DNA from: Thiobacillus denitrificans
GTDB lineage: Bacteria > Pseudomonadota > Gammaproteobacteria > Burkholderiales > Thiobacillaceae
Direction: 5' to 3'
Length of the DNA stretch: 64,000 bases
Assembly: GCF_001530125.1 (NCBI RefSeq)
Contig: NZ_LDUG01000019.1
Location: forward strand, 156,415-220,414
How positions within the stretch are numbered: position 1 is the first letter of the stretch; every line of letters starts with the position of its first letter. Shown piece by piece: positions 7,820 to 16,875 of this stretch. The position numbers and the translations under genes were made by a program. Under the pieces are notes generated by a model, which was given only the letters and a program-made list of their open reading frames with translations, ran no database searches and was not told the origin of the DNA.

Positions 7820-9148
7820 TCACTTCTTTCGGTCAAGCGCGCGCCAGCCGATGTCGCGGCGGTATTGCATGCCGTCGAAGTGGATGGCCGCCACCGCTTC
7901 GTAGGCGCGCTTCTGCGCCATGCGCACGCTGTCGCCGAGCGCAGTCACCGCCAGTACGCGGCCGCCGCTCACCACGGTCTGGCCGTCCTGGGCAGCAGTG
8001 CCGGCATGGAACACGTGCAGGTCGTCGGTAGCGGCGGGCAGCGCACCAAAGGTAGGCAATCTGCTATCGAGCAAGCTCGATGCAGAATTGACACCGCTGA
8101 TGACGGCGCCTTTCTGCGGGGCGTCCGGGTAGCCGGCGGCGGCGAGCACTACCGCCAGCGCGGTACGGCGGTCCCACTCGGCTTCGACCTGGTCGAGCCT
8201 GCCGTTGACGGCGGCTTCCAGCAGGGCGACGAGGTCGGACTTCAGCCGCAACATGATCGGCTGGGTTTCCGGGTCGCCCATGCGGCAGTTGAATTCGAGG
8301 ACCTTGGGCACACCGTCGGCACCGACCATGATGCCGGCATACAGAAAGCCGGTGTAGCGGATGCCGTCGGCCGCCATGCCTTCCACCGTGGGGTGGATCA
8401 CCTCGCGCATGATGCGCGCATGCAGTTCGGGGGTGACCACCGGTGCCGGCGAATACGCGCCCATGCCGCCGGTATTGGGGCCGGTGTCGCCGTCGCCCAG
8501 ACGCTTGTGGTCCTGGCTGGACGCCAGCGCCAGCACGTGCGCGCCGTCGACCATGACGATGAAGCTGGCTTCCTCGCCCAGCAGACATTCCTCGATCACC
8601 ACGCGGTGGCCGGCGCTGCCCATGCTGTTGCCGGCGAGCATGGCGTCGACGGCGGCGTGCGCTTCCTCGGCGGTCGCGGCGACCACCACGCCCTTGCCGG
8701 CGGCCAGTCCGTCGGCCTTCACCACGATGGGGGCGCCGTGTGCATCGATATAGGCGTGTGCCTCGGCGGCATCGGTGAAGGTACCGAAGGCGGCGCTGGG
8801 GATGCCATGGCGCGCCATGAACTGCTTGGCGAAATCCTTCGAGGACTCGAGCTGGGCGGCGGCCTGCGTCGGGCCGAAAATTTTCAGCCCGGCGGCGCGG
8901 AAGGCATCGACGATGCCGGCTGCCAGCGGCGCCTCGGGGCCGACCACGGTGAACGCGATGTCCGGATCGCGGCGGACAAATTCGACTAGCGAGGCAATCT
9001 CGGTCAGCGGCACGTTGACGAGCCCGTCCTCCGTCGCCGTGCCGCCGTTGCCGGGCGCGACAAAAACCTGCGAAACGCGGGGAGATTGCGCGAGCTTCCA
9101 CGCCAGTGCGTGTTCGCGTCCGCCGGAGCCGATGACTAGGAGTTTCAT
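7820..9148 (-). CDS. purD: Phosphoribosylamine-glycine ligase
   Basis: 442 residues from ATG 9148. The start fits the family N-terminus [18 protein letters not shown]; upstream codons only translate a spacer repeat. It is an ATP-grasp enzyme: [12 protein letters not shown] is the ATP-binding loop, and [11 protein letters not shown] is the metal-binding block at about 290. It joins glycine to phosphoribosylamine, the second step of purine synthesis. purH lies 110 bp upstream in the same direction. The intervening spacer is made of inverted GAGTCGAGAG-type repeats and leaves no obvious Shine-Dalgarno sequence before the ATG. Confidence 0.95.
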   Translation of the reverse strand: MKLLVIGSGGREHALAWKLAQSPRVSQVFVAPGNGGTATEDGLVNVPLTEIASLVEFVRRDPDIAFTVVGPEAPLAAGIVDAFRAAGLKIFGPTQAAAQLESSKDFAKQFMARHGIPSAAFGTFTDAAEAHAYIDAHGAPIVVKADGLAAGKGVVVAATAEEAHAAVDAMLAGNSMGSAGHRVVIEECLLGEEASFIVMVDGAHVLALASSQDHKRLGDGDTGPNTGGMGAYSPAPVVTPELHARIMREVIHPTVEGMAADGIRYTGFLYAGIMVGADGVPKVLEFNCRMGDPETQPIMLRLKSDLVALLEAAVNGRLDQVEAEWDRRTALAVVLAAAGYPDAPQKGAVISGVNSASSLLDSRLPTFGALPAATDDLHVFHAGTAAQDGQTVVSGGRVLAVTALGDSVRMAQKRAYEAVAAIHFDGMQYRRDIGWRALDRKK

Positions 9149-9258
9149 GTGGGGAGTCGAGAGTGAAGAGTCGAGAGTCGAGAGCGGTGGATCGAGCGCG
9201 GCAGGTCGAGAGGCGGGCATTTACTCTCCACTCTCGACTCTCCGCCCTCGACTAACTT
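9149..9258. repeat. Inverted GAGTCGAGAG-type repeat spacer between purH and purD
   Basis: The left part (9156-9185) holds three or four GAGTCGAGAG-like words, and the right part (9222-9253) holds their reverse complements (CTCTCCACTCTCGACTCTC), so the transcript can fold into a long imperfect hairpin. It occupies almost the whole gap. It may attenuate or stabilise the purH-purD message, or be a passive mobile repeat. Confidence 0.6.
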
Positions 9259-10818
9259 TTAATGCCTGAAATGCCGCGTGCCGGTGAACACCATGGCGAT
9301 GCCGTGCTCGTTGGCGGCAGCGATGACTTCGTCGTCGCGCATCGAGCCGCCGGGCTGGATCACCGCCTTGATGCCGGCTGCAGCGGCCTGGTCGATGCCG
9401 TCGCGGAAGGGGAAGAAGGCGTCGGACGCCATCACCGAGCCGGGTACCGGCAAACCGGCGTGCTCGGCCTTGAACGCGGCAATGCGCGCGGAGTTGACGC
9501 GGCTCATCTGGCCGGCGCCGACGCCGACGGTCATGCGGTCACGGGCGTAGACGATGGCGTTGGATTTGACGAACTTGGCGACGCGCCAGGCGAACAAGAG
9601 GTCGTCCATTTCCTGTGGGGTCGGCGCGCGGTCGGTAACGGTCTTCAGTTCGCCGTGCAGCAGCACGTCGGCGTCCTGCACCAGCAGGCCGCCGGATACG
9701 CGCTTCATGTCGAGTTGGGCGACCGATCCGGACCACTGACCGCATTCGAGCAGGCGCACGTTCTTCTTCGCGGCGACGGCGGCGGAGGCTTCCGGGCTGA
9801 CTTCGGGCGCGATGATGACTTCGACGAACTGGCGCTCGACGATGGCCTGCGCGGTTTCGCCGTCGAGCCGGCCGTTGAAGGCGATGATGCCGCCGAAGGC
9901 CGATTCGGGATCGGTCTGGTAGGCGCGGTTATAAGCGTCCAGCAGATTGGCGCCATAGGCGACGCCGCAGGGGTTGGCGTGCTTGACGATGACGCAGGCG
10001 GGCGCGGCGTCGAACAGCTTGATGCATTCGAGCGCGGCGTCGGTGTCGGCGATGTTGTTGTAGGACAGTTCCTTGCCCTGGATCTGCCGTGCCGTGGCAA
10101 TCGTGCCGGCGGGGGCATTGCCCTCGACATAGAAGGCGCCGGCCTGGTGCGGGTTCTCGCCGTAGCGGCAGGTCTGCGCGCGGGAAAACTGCAGGGTCAG
10201 CTGTTCGCCGAAGGCCTCGCGCTCGCCGTTTTCATTGAGCGCGGTGAGGTAGTTGCTGATGTGGCCGTCGTACTGCGCGGTGTGGGTGAAGGCCTTCTTC
10301 GCCAGCTTGAAGCGGGTAGGGTCGGTCAGCGCGCCGCCGTGGACCTGCATTTCGGTCACCAGTGCCGGGTAGTCGGCAGGGTCGGTGACAATGGCGACAT
10401 GGCGGTAATTCTTGGCCGACGAGCGCACCATCGCCGGGCCGCCGATGTCGATGTTCTCGATGGCGTCGTCGAGCGTGTGCGGCTTCGACACCGTGGCGAC
10501 GAAGGGATACAGGTTCACGCATACCAGGTCGATGTAGCCCATGCCGTGTGCGTTCATGGTGGCGACGTGATCCGTAAGATCGCGCCGCGCCAGGATGCCG
10601 GCGTGCACCTTGGGATGCAGCGTCTTGACGCGGCCGTCGAGCATTTCCGGGAAACCGGTGTATTCGCTGACGTCGATCACCGCAAGGCCGGCATCGCGCA
10701 AGGCCTTGGCAGTGCCACCGGTGGACAGCAGTTCGACGCCCGCTGTGGTGAGCGCGCGGGCGAAGTCGACGAGGCCGGTTTTATCCGACACGGAAAGCAG
10801 GGCTCGCTGTATTTTCAT
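9259..10818 (-). CDS. purH: Bifunctional AICAR transformylase/IMP cyclohydrolase
   Basis: 519 residues from ATG 10818, typical for the family. The N-terminal IMP cyclohydrolase (MGS-like) domain starts [20 protein letters not shown] and includes [11 protein letters not shown] and VNLYPF. The C-terminal AICAR formyltransferase includes the [10 protein letters not shown]-like block [20 protein letters not shown], and a [12 protein letters not shown] end motif. It catalyses the last two steps to IMP. fis ends 22 bp upstream, and purD follows. The order fis-purH-purD is common in betaproteobacteria. Confidence 0.96.
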   Translation of the reverse strand: MKIQRALLSVSDKTGLVDFARALTTAGVELLSTGGTAKALRDAGLAVIDVSEYTGFPEMLDGRVKTLHPKVHAGILARRDLTDHVATMNAHGMGYIDLVCVNLYPFVATVSKPHTLDDAIENIDIGGPAMVRSSAKNYRHVAIVTDPADYPALVTEMQVHGGALTDPTRFKLAKKAFTHTAQYDGHISNYLTALNENGEREAFGEQLTLQFSRAQTCRYGENPHQAGAFYVEGNAPAGTIATARQIQGKELSYNNIADTDAALECIKLFDAAPACVIVKHANPCGVAYGANLLDAYNRAYQTDPESAFGGIIAFNGRLDGETAQAIVERQFVEVIIAPEVSPEASAAVAAKKNVRLLECGQWSGSVAQLDMKRVSGGLLVQDADVLLHGELKTVTDRAPTPQEMDDLLFAWRVAKFVKSNAIVYARDRMTVGVGAGQMSRVNSARIAAFKAEHAGLPVPGSVMASDAFFPFRDGIDQAAAAGIKAVIQPGGSMRDDEVIAAANEHGIAMVFTGTRHFRH

Positions 10819-10840
10819 TTGGCGATGCTCATGATGGGTT

Positions 10841-11080
10841 TCAGTCAGAGAGGCCGTGTTCGCGCATTTTCTTGCGCAGGGTGTTGCGGTTGATGCCGAG
10901 CATGTCGGCGGCGCGGGTCTGGTTGCCCTCGGCACGGTCGAGGATGTAGGCCAGCAGCGGCTTTTCCACCGCACTCACCACCATGCCGTAGATCTCGCTC
11001 GGCGTTTCGCCGTCGAGGTCTTTGAAATAGCGATTGAGCGACCGCCGCATGCAGGCGGCGATCTCGTTTTCTTCGATCAT
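10841..11080 (-). CDS. fis: DNA-binding protein Fis
   Basis: 79 residues from ATG 11080, slightly shorter than E. coli Fis (98) as usual in betaproteobacteria. The C-terminal helix-turn-helix reads [21 protein letters not shown], the family hallmark (positions about 53-73). The N-terminal helix carries the dimer interface. It is a nucleoid protein that bends DNA and tunes rRNA, tRNA and recombination sites. It lies 13 bp downstream of dusB, the classic dusB-fis operon, whose promoter normally controls Fis by growth phase. Confidence 0.95.
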   Translation of the reverse strand: MIEENEIAACMRRSLNRYFKDLDGETPSEIYGMVVSAVEKPLLAYILDRAEGNQTRAADMLGINRNTLRKKMREHGLSD

Positions 11081-11093
11081 TTTGAAGCTCCCC

Positions 11094-12146
11094 TTATGCT
11101 GCGAGCCGTGATGCCGGTGGCATGTCAAGCGCGCAATTATTTTCGTGGCTGATTTCGTAGCTCAGGCGGCAGTTGGCACGTGCCGCCTGAGCAAAGTAAT
11201 CGTTGACGACGGCAAGCTGTTCGGCCACCGAGTCGAACTGGTTCATGGTATGGCGGAAAGCGCTGCTGCCGATCAGGCCGCGGGTGTACCAGGAGATGTG
11301 CTTGCGCGCCACGCGCACCCCGGTGATGTCGCCATAGAACGCATACAGGTCGTGGATATGTTCGAGCAGAACCGTGTGGATTTCGGCGACTTCCGGCTGC
11401 GGCAGGTGCTCGCCGGTGGCCAGATAATGCCCGATCTCGCGAAAAATCCACGGACGGCCCTGCGCGGCGCGGCCGATCATCACGGCGTCGGCGCCGGTGT
11501 ATTCAAGGACGTACTGGGCCTTTTCGGGGGTGGTGATGTCGCCGTTGGCGATGATGGGAATGCGCGCCTCGGCCTTCACTGCGCGAATGGTTTCGTATTC
11601 GGCCTCGCCGGTGTAGCCACAGGCGCGGGTGCGTCCGTGCATCGCCAGCGCCTGCACCCCGGCATTCTCGGCAATTTTCAGGATGGTCAGCGCATTCTTG
11701 TGCTCGCGATCCCAGCCGGTGCGGATTTTCAGCGTTACCGGCACTTCCGGCACCGCCTTCACCACGGCATCCAGAATCCGTCCGACCAGCACCTCGTTCT
11801 GCAGCAGGGCGGAGCCCGCCATCACGTTGCACACCTTCTTGGCCGGGCAGCCCATGTTGATGTCGATGATCTGCGCGCCGCGATCGACGTTGTGGCGTGC
11901 AGCTTCCGCCATCATCTCAGGGTCCGCCCCGGCGATCTGCACGCTGATCGGGTCGACCTCGCCCTCGTGGTTGGCGCGCCGTGCGGTCTTGGCCGAGCCG
12001 TACAGCAGCGAGTTTGACGTCACCATCTCGGACACCGCCATGCCCGCGCCCAGTTTTTTGCAAAGCTGGCGGAAAGGCCGATCGGTCACCCCGGCCATGG
12101 GGGCGACGATCAGGCGGTTCTTGAGGAGGTGGCTGCCGATGCGCAT
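11094..12146 (-). CDS. dusB: tRNA-dihydrouridine synthase B
   Basis: 350 residues from ATG 12146. The TIM-barrel flavoenzyme is shown by the N-terminal block NRLIVAPMAGVTDRPFR, by DINMGCPAKKVCN with the catalytic cysteine near residue 100, by LTLKIRTGWD-like LKIRTGWDREHKNA and by MIGRAAQGRPWIFREI. It reduces uridines in the tRNA D-loop using FMN and NAD(P)H. It is the first gene of the dusB-fis pair and possibly of the whole block down to the PBP gene. mscL starts 130 bp away in the other direction. Confidence 0.95.
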   Translation of the reverse strand: MRIGSHLLKNRLIVAPMAGVTDRPFRQLCKKLGAGMAVSEMVTSNSLLYGSAKTARRANHEGEVDPISVQIAGADPEMMAEAARHNVDRGAQIIDINMGCPAKKVCNVMAGSALLQNEVLVGRILDAVVKAVPEVPVTLKIRTGWDREHKNALTILKIAENAGVQALAMHGRTRACGYTGEAEYETIRAVKAEARIPIIANGDITTPEKAQYVLEYTGADAVMIGRAAQGRPWIFREIGHYLATGEHLPQPEVAEIHTVLLEHIHDLYAFYGDITGVRVARKHISWYTRGLIGSSAFRHTMNQFDSVAEQLAVVNDYFAQAARANCRLSYEISHENNCALDMPPASRLAA

Positions 12147-12276
12147 AAGGAGGCGAATTTTACCCTCACCACGGGTCCCCACCAAGCAGAGAGAATTTAC
12201 ATTCAATATTGGCGATAGGCTGCCGTGGCGTCTAGGATGAACCGGGTGGTTTCCATCAATAAAGGGGGGAGGAAGC

Positions 12277-12696
12277 ATGAGTGTTGTGTCGGAATTCAAG
12301 GAATTTGCGGTCAAGCGCAATGCCATGGACCTGGCGGTCGGGGTCATCATCGGCGCGGCTTTCGGCAAGATCGTCGACTCCATCGTCAAGGATCTGATCA
12401 TGCCGATCATTGGCGCGGTGTTCGGCGGCTTTGATTTTTCCAACCTGTTCATCGCGCTCGGAACCGTGCCGGAAGGCGTGGCGAGGACGCTGAATGGTTT
12501 AAAGGAAGCCAACGTGCCGGTGTTCGCCTACGGCAATTTCCTCACCATCCTGCTAAATTTCATCATTCTGGCCTTCATCGTCTTCATCATCGTCAGGCAG
12601 CTCAACCGCCTGAAGAAGGAAGTACCGCCTGCGCCTGCCGCGACGCCGGAGGATGTCGTGCTGCTGCGTGAAATCCGCGACAGCCTGAAAAAATAG
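12277..12696 (+). CDS. mscL: Large-conductance mechanosensitive channel
   Basis: 139 residues, the normal length. The N-terminal amphipathic helix [20 protein letters not shown] leads into the first membrane helix (about 15-45, gate GAAFGKIV). The second helix spans about 75-105, followed by the cytoplasmic bundle. A strong Shine-Dalgarno sequence (GGGGGAGGAAGC) precedes the ATG. The channel opens under high membrane tension to release solutes after hypo-osmotic shock. This fits a cell that also appears to make glucosylglycerol (gene at 61224-63536). It is monocistronic, followed by a repeat region. Confidence 0.96.
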   Translation: MSVVSEFKEFAVKRNAMDLAVGVIIGAAFGKIVDSIVKDLIMPIIGAVFGGFDFSNLFIALGTVPEGVARTLNGLKEANVPVFAYGNFLTILLNFIILAFIVFIIVRQLNRLKKEVPPAPAATPEDVVLLREIRDSLKK

Positions 12697-12850
12697 GACA
12701 CTACATTGCGCTGACGAGGGGAGGCAGGAGGGCCCCTCGGCCCGATGCCGTGGTGCTTGCATGGGTACGAAAATCGGGGCGAGGGCGCCCCCTCCTACCT
12801 GGGGCCGAAACCGTAGCCGGCCTCCCATTGGTCTGCCGTAGGATCCGGCG
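12697..12850. repeat. G/C-rich REP-like inverted repeats between mscL and polA
   Basis: Two arms resembling the GTAGGAG...GCGA REP type face each other: GGAGGGCCCCTCGGCCCGAT at about 12727-12748 and, reversed, ATCGGGGCGAGGGCGCCCCC at about 12772-12791. The arms can form hairpins on their own and with each other. They lie between convergent genes and may also act as a transcription barrier. Confidence 0.5.
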
Positions 12851-15577
12851 TCAGTGCGCCGCTTCCCAGTTGCTGCCGGCGCCCACCCCGACGCGTAAGG
12901 GCACCTTGAGCGCGGCGACGTTGCACATGTGTCCGGGCAGTTCAGCGCGCACGCGGTCGAGTTCGTGCTCGGGTACTTCGAGGATGAGTTCGTCATGCAC
13001 CTGCAGCAGCAGGCGGCTTTCCAGCTTCTCGTCATCGAGCCAGCCCTGTACCGCGATCATTGCCAGCTTGATGAGGTCGGCGGCGGTGCCCTGCATCGGG
13101 GCGTTGATGGCGGCGCGCTCGGCACCCTGGCGGCGCTGCGGGTTTTTGGCGTTGATCTCCGGCAGGTAGAGGCGGCGGCCGAATACCGTTTCGACATAGC
13201 CCTGGCTGCGCGCGGCCTCGCGCGTGCGCTGCATGTAGTCGGCCACGCCGGGATAACGCGCGAAGTAGCGGTCGATGTAGGCCTGCGCGGCGGCGCGCTC
13301 CAGGTTGAGCTGGCTGGCCAGGCCGAACGCCGACATGCCATAGATCAGGCCGAAGTTGATGACCTTGGCCATGCGCCGCTGATCGTTGCTCACTTCGTCG
13401 AGCGGCACGCCGAACACTTCGGCGGCCGTCGCGGTATGGATGTCGCGGTCCTCGGCAAACGCCTTCAATAACCCGGCGTCGTCCGACAGGTGCGCCATGA
13501 TGCGCAGCTCGATCTGCGAATAGTCGGCCGACACCAGCACGTGCCCGGGCGGCGCGATGAAGGCCTCGCGGATGCGGCGGCCCTCGGCGGTACGCGCGGG
13601 GATGTTCTGCAGGTTGGGCTCGGCGCTCGACAGCCGCCCGGTCACCGCTGTGGCCTGCGAATAACTGGTGTGCAGGCGTCCGGTGACCGGGTGGACCATC
13701 TGCGGCAGCTTGTCGGTGTAGGTCGATTTCAGCTTGGCCATGCCGCGGTAGTCGAGAATCGCCCGCGCGATGGGGTGGTCGAGCGCCAGCAGCGCCAGCG
13801 TTTCCTCGTCGGTGGACGGCGCGCCGCCGGGGGTTTTCTTGACCACCGGCAGGCCCTTTTGTGTGAACAGGATGTCGCCGATTTGCTTGGGCGAGCCGAG
13901 GTTGAACGGCTGCCCCGCCTCTTGAAAAGCGCGCTGTTCCAGTTCCAGCATCTTCTTGCCGAGCTCGCCGCTTTGCACTGCGAGCAGGTTGCGATCGAGC
14001 AGCACGCCGGTTCGTTCCATGCGGAACAGGATCTCGGCCACCGGCAGCTCGATCTGGCGGTACACGAAATCGAGCTTGTCCGAAGCGGCGAGTTGCGGCG
14101 CCAGCGCATCGCGCACGCGCAGCGTGACATCGGCATCCTCCGCCGCATATTCGCTGGCGCGCGAGAGTTCGACCTGCTCGAAGCCGATGCGCGACGCGCC
14201 CTTGCCAGTGACGTCGTCGTAGCTGATCGTCGCCAGACCCAGGTGGCGCGACGCCAGGTTGCCGAGTTCGTGCGACTGATGGGCTTCGAGCACGTAGGAC
14301 TGCAGCAGCGTGTCGTCCACCACGCCACGCAAGGTGATGCCGTAATTGGCAAAGATGTGGCGGTCGTACTTGAGGTGCTGGCCGATGATCCTGGGTTCCG
14401 GGTTTTCCAGCAGCGGCTTGAGCCTGGCCAGCGCGGCGACGCGGCCCAGCTGTTCGGGCGCGCCGGCATAGTGATGCGCCAGCGGCAGGTAGGCCGCTTC
14501 GCCGTGGTGGATGGCAAATGAAATCCCGACCAGTTCGGCCTGCATGGCATTGAGGCTGGTGGTTTCGGTGTCGAGCGCGAACGCAGGCGCCGCTTCCAGC
14601 TTGGCGATCCAGGCGTCGAGCGTGGCCTCGCTGAGAATGCTTTCGTAGTGGCAGCGATGGTCGCCGCTGCAGTCCTGCTCGGGGGCATCAGGTTGGACGG
14701 TGGCGGCGGCATCGAGCTCGTTCAGCCAGGTGCGGAACTCGTAGCGCTCGAACAGCGCCCGCAGCGCATCGGTATCACGCGGCTTCAGCACGAGGTCGTC
14801 GAAATCGAACGGCAGCGCCACATCCATCTTGATGGTGAGCAGCGCGCGCGCCTGCGGCAGCCAGTCGCGGGCCGCGCGCAAGTTGTCGCCGACCACGCCC
14901 TTGATCTCGTCGGCGTGCGCCATCAGCTTGTCGAGGGTGCCGTATTCGGTCAGCCACTTGACGGCGGTTTTGGGGCCGACCTTGGCGACGCCGGGCACGT
15001 TGTCGACGGTGTCGCCGATCAGCGTGAGGTAATCGATGATGCGTTCCGGCGGCACGCCGAACTTGGCGGTCACGCCGGCCTCGTCGAGTGTTTCCTCGCT
15101 CATGGTGTTGACCAGCGTCACCTGGTCGTTGACCAGTTGCGCCATGTCCTTGTCGCCGGTGGAGACGATGCTGTGGATTCCGCGCTGCGCGGCATGCAGC
15201 ACCAGGGTGCCGATGACGTCGTCGGCCTCGACCCCGTCGATGATGACGAGCGGCCAGCCCTCGGCGCGGATCAGCGCGTGCAGCGGTTCGATCTGGCAGC
15301 GCAGGTCGTCCGGCATCGGCGGGCGGTGTTCCTTGTAGGCGGGATAGAGGTCGTCGCGGAACGTCTTGCCCTTCGCATCGAACACGCAGGCGATATAATC
15401 GGCCGCGTAGTCGCGGCGCAGTTTGTGCAGCATGGAAAGCACACCCTTGATCGCATTGGTCGGCTCGCCCGCCTGGTTGCGAAAGTCGGGCAGCGCATGG
15501 AACGCGCGATACAGGTAGGACGAACCGTCCACCAATAGCAGGATTTTTCTGGCTTGACTTACACTAGATTCGTTCAC
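12851..15577 (-). CDS. polA: DNA polymerase I
   Basis: 908 residues from GTG 15577 (E. coli: 928). This is the only start codon between an upstream shadow frame and the conserved LLVDGSSYLYRAFHALP. The 5'-3' exonuclease domain runs to about 290 (IIDGVEADDVIGTL). The 3'-5' proofreading domain has FALDTETTSLN with the catalytic DxE near 336. The family A polymerase has motif A DYSQIELRIMAHLS, motif B RRMAKVINFGLIYG and motif C QVHDELILEVP. All three activities appear intact. It acts in Okazaki fragment processing and repair. Its start codon lies only 13 bp from that of the divergent LOG-family gene. Confidence 0.96.
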   Translation of the reverse strand: MNESSVSQARKILLLVDGSSYLYRAFHALPDFRNQAGEPTNAIKGVLSMLHKLRRDYAADYIACVFDAKGKTFRDDLYPAYKEHRPPMPDDLRCQIEPLHALIRAEGWPLVIIDGVEADDVIGTLVLHAAQRGIHSIVSTGDKDMAQLVNDQVTLVNTMSEETLDEAGVTAKFGVPPERIIDYLTLIGDTVDNVPGVAKVGPKTAVKWLTEYGTLDKLMAHADEIKGVVGDNLRAARDWLPQARALLTIKMDVALPFDFDDLVLKPRDTDALRALFERYEFRTWLNELDAAATVQPDAPEQDCSGDHRCHYESILSEATLDAWIAKLEAAPAFALDTETTSLNAMQAELVGISFAIHHGEAAYLPLAHHYAGAPEQLGRVAALARLKPLLENPEPRIIGQHLKYDRHIFANYGITLRGVVDDTLLQSYVLEAHQSHELGNLASRHLGLATISYDDVTGKGASRIGFEQVELSRASEYAAEDADVTLRVRDALAPQLAASDKLDFVYRQIELPVAEILFRMERTGVLLDRNLLAVQSGELGKKMLELEQRAFQEAGQPFNLGSPKQIGDILFTQKGLPVVKKTPGGAPSTDEETLALLALDHPIARAILDYRGMAKLKSTYTDKLPQMVHPVTGRLHTSYSQATAVTGRLSSAEPNLQNIPARTAEGRRIREAFIAPPGHVLVSADYSQIELRIMAHLSDDAGLLKAFAEDRDIHTATAAEVFGVPLDEVSNDQRRMAKVINFGLIYGMSAFGLASQLNLERAAAQAYIDRYFARYPGVADYMQRTREAARSQGYVETVFGRRLYLPEINAKNPQRRQGAERAAINAPMQGTAADLIKLAMIAVQGWLDDEKLESRLLLQVHDELILEVPEHELDRVRAELPGHMCNVAALKVPLRVGVGAGSNWEAAH

Positions 15578-15590
15578 GAGGCGCTCGAAA

Positions 15591-16319
15591 ATGCACTTTG
15601 ATAAATTGCCGGCCAGCGCCGACCCGCGGCGCACTGCCGAGATCGATTATTCGGCGCGCGAGTCGTGGCGGATGCTGGGGATTATGGCAGAGTTCGTCGA
15701 GGCAACCGAACGGCTGGCGTCCATCCGCCCGGCCGTGTCGATCTTCGGCAGCGCCCGCACGCCGCCCGACCATGCGAATTACATGCTCACCGAAGACATC
15801 GCGCGCAAACTGTCCGATGCGGGGTTCTCGGTCATTTCCGGCGGCGGCCCCGGCATCATGGAAGCCGCCAACAAGGGTGCGTATTTCGGCAAGTCGCCTA
15901 GCGTCGGTCTCAATATCCAGCTGCCGCACGAACAGAGCGCCAATACGTATCAGGACATCAGCCAGACCTTCCGGCACTTTTTTGCGCGCAAGGTCATGTT
16001 CGTCAAGTTCGCCGCCGCCTATGTCGTCATGCCCGGCGGCTTCGGCACGCTGGACGAGCTGTTCGAGGCGCTGACCCTGGTGCAGACCGGGAAAATCGCG
16101 CCCATCCCCATCATCCTGGTCGGATCAAGCTTCTGGGCGGGCCTGGCCGACTGGGTGAAAACCCGGATGGTGGATGACGGCATGATTTCGCCCGGGGACA
16201 TCAACCTCATGCACATCATCGACAAGCCGGAAGACGTGGTCGATGCTATCTTCAGCCATTATGAAAAGCGCGGCTTCATGCCGTCGCTGGCCGAGCGCGA
16301 AATCCAGTTCAGTTTGTAA
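15591..16319 (+). CDS. LOG-family protein (TIGR00730; nucleotide 5'-monophosphate phosphoribohydrolase type)
   Basis: 242 residues. The Rossmann-like fold carries the lysine-decarboxylase-like signature PGGFGTLDELFEAL near residue 147 and GGGPGIMEAANKGA near 85. LOG proteins hydrolyse nucleoside monophosphates (cytokinin ribotides in plants; AMP/IMP in bacteria, E. coli PpnN related) to base and ribose phosphate. The substrate here is unknown. The start ATG 15591 has GAGG about 9 bases upstream; an internal Met at residue 29 is possible. It is divergent from polA with almost no gap, so promoters must lie inside the neighbouring coding regions. Confidence 0.88.
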   Translation: MHFDKLPASADPRRTAEIDYSARESWRMLGIMAEFVEATERLASIRPAVSIFGSARTPPDHANYMLTEDIARKLSDAGFSVISGGGPGIMEAANKGAYFGKSPSVGLNIQLPHEQSANTYQDISQTFRHFFARKVMFVKFAAAYVVMPGGFGTLDELFEALTLVQTGKIAPIPIILVGSSFWAGLADWVKTRMVDDGMISPGDINLMHIIDKPEDVVDAIFSHYEKRGFMPSLAEREIQFSL

Positions 16320-16371
16320 GTTGCTGCCCTGCCTGTAACCTAAACTTAAAGTCTGTCTTCTGGAGCGTGCC

Positions 16372-16695
16372 ATGCGTTACCCCGTTTTGCTGTTGACCCT
16401 GTTGTTGAGCGGCCTGGCCGTTGCCGCCTCACCCGCCGACCGCCCGCCCGGGTTGACGCCGGTTCCCGATGGCGCGCCGGGCCCCGGTGATGCCCCGCCG
16501 GTGACGATCAAGCCGAGCAGCCCGGGACGCGTCGTCGAATACCGCGCCAACGGCAAGCTCTACATGCTGAAAGTCATCCCCAGGTACGGCAAGCCGTATT
16601 ACCTGGTCGACCAGCGCGGCGACGGCCAGTTTGCGCGGCAGGACAGCCTCGATTCCGGCATGCGTCCTCCGATGTGGGTGATCAAGGAGTTCTGA
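16372..16695 (+). CDS. DUF2782 family periplasmic protein
   Basis: 107 residues with a signal peptide (hydrophobic core about 4-18, cleavage after AVAA). The mature part is Pro-rich and then holds the DUF2782 core VVEYRANGKLYMLKVIPRYG and KPYYLVDQRGDG, ending PPMWVIKEF. The family is known from beta- and gammaproteobacteria, often beside polA as here; its function is unknown. A perfect inverted repeat just downstream may terminate it. Confidence 0.85.
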   Translation: MRYPVLLLTLLLSGLAVAASPADRPPGLTPVPDGAPGPGDAPPVTIKPSSPGRVVEYRANGKLYMLKVIPRYGKPYYLVDQRGDGQFARQDSLDSGMRPPMWVIKEF

Positions 16696-16714
16696 TCCTT
16701 TGCAGGCGCGTCGG

Positions 16715-16756
16715 TGATTGATGGGAAACTCAATAATTTGAATTTCCCATCAATCA
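16715..16756. repeat. Perfect 14-bp inverted repeat downstream of the DUF2782 gene
   Basis: TGATTGATGGGAAA at 16715-16728 is repeated in reverse complement at 16743-16756, with a 14-nt A/T-rich loop. No run of T follows, so it is not a textbook terminator. It lies 120 bp upstream of the next gene and could be a terminator-like hairpin, an mRNA end or an operator for a dimeric regulator. Confidence 0.6.
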
Positions 16757-16875
16757 CAGCCAGGCTTGAATGTTTATTGATCCGACACGCAGCGCGGCTG
16801 TCGGGTATTCTCGGTTGTGCGCATACCCTGTCCTTATTTAAAGTCGATTCGTGTCATATCAATAAAGTCCGCCCC

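Noticed and set aside
7802-8989. A 395-codon plus-strand frame opposite purD
   Set aside because: It is the mirror frame of a high-GC gene; the His/Gly/Ala-rich product has no domain, and purD on the other strand is certain.
9262-10893. A 543-codon plus-strand frame opposite purH
   Set aside because: It is a shadow of purH codon bias; the Val/Gly/Asp-rich product has no known fold.
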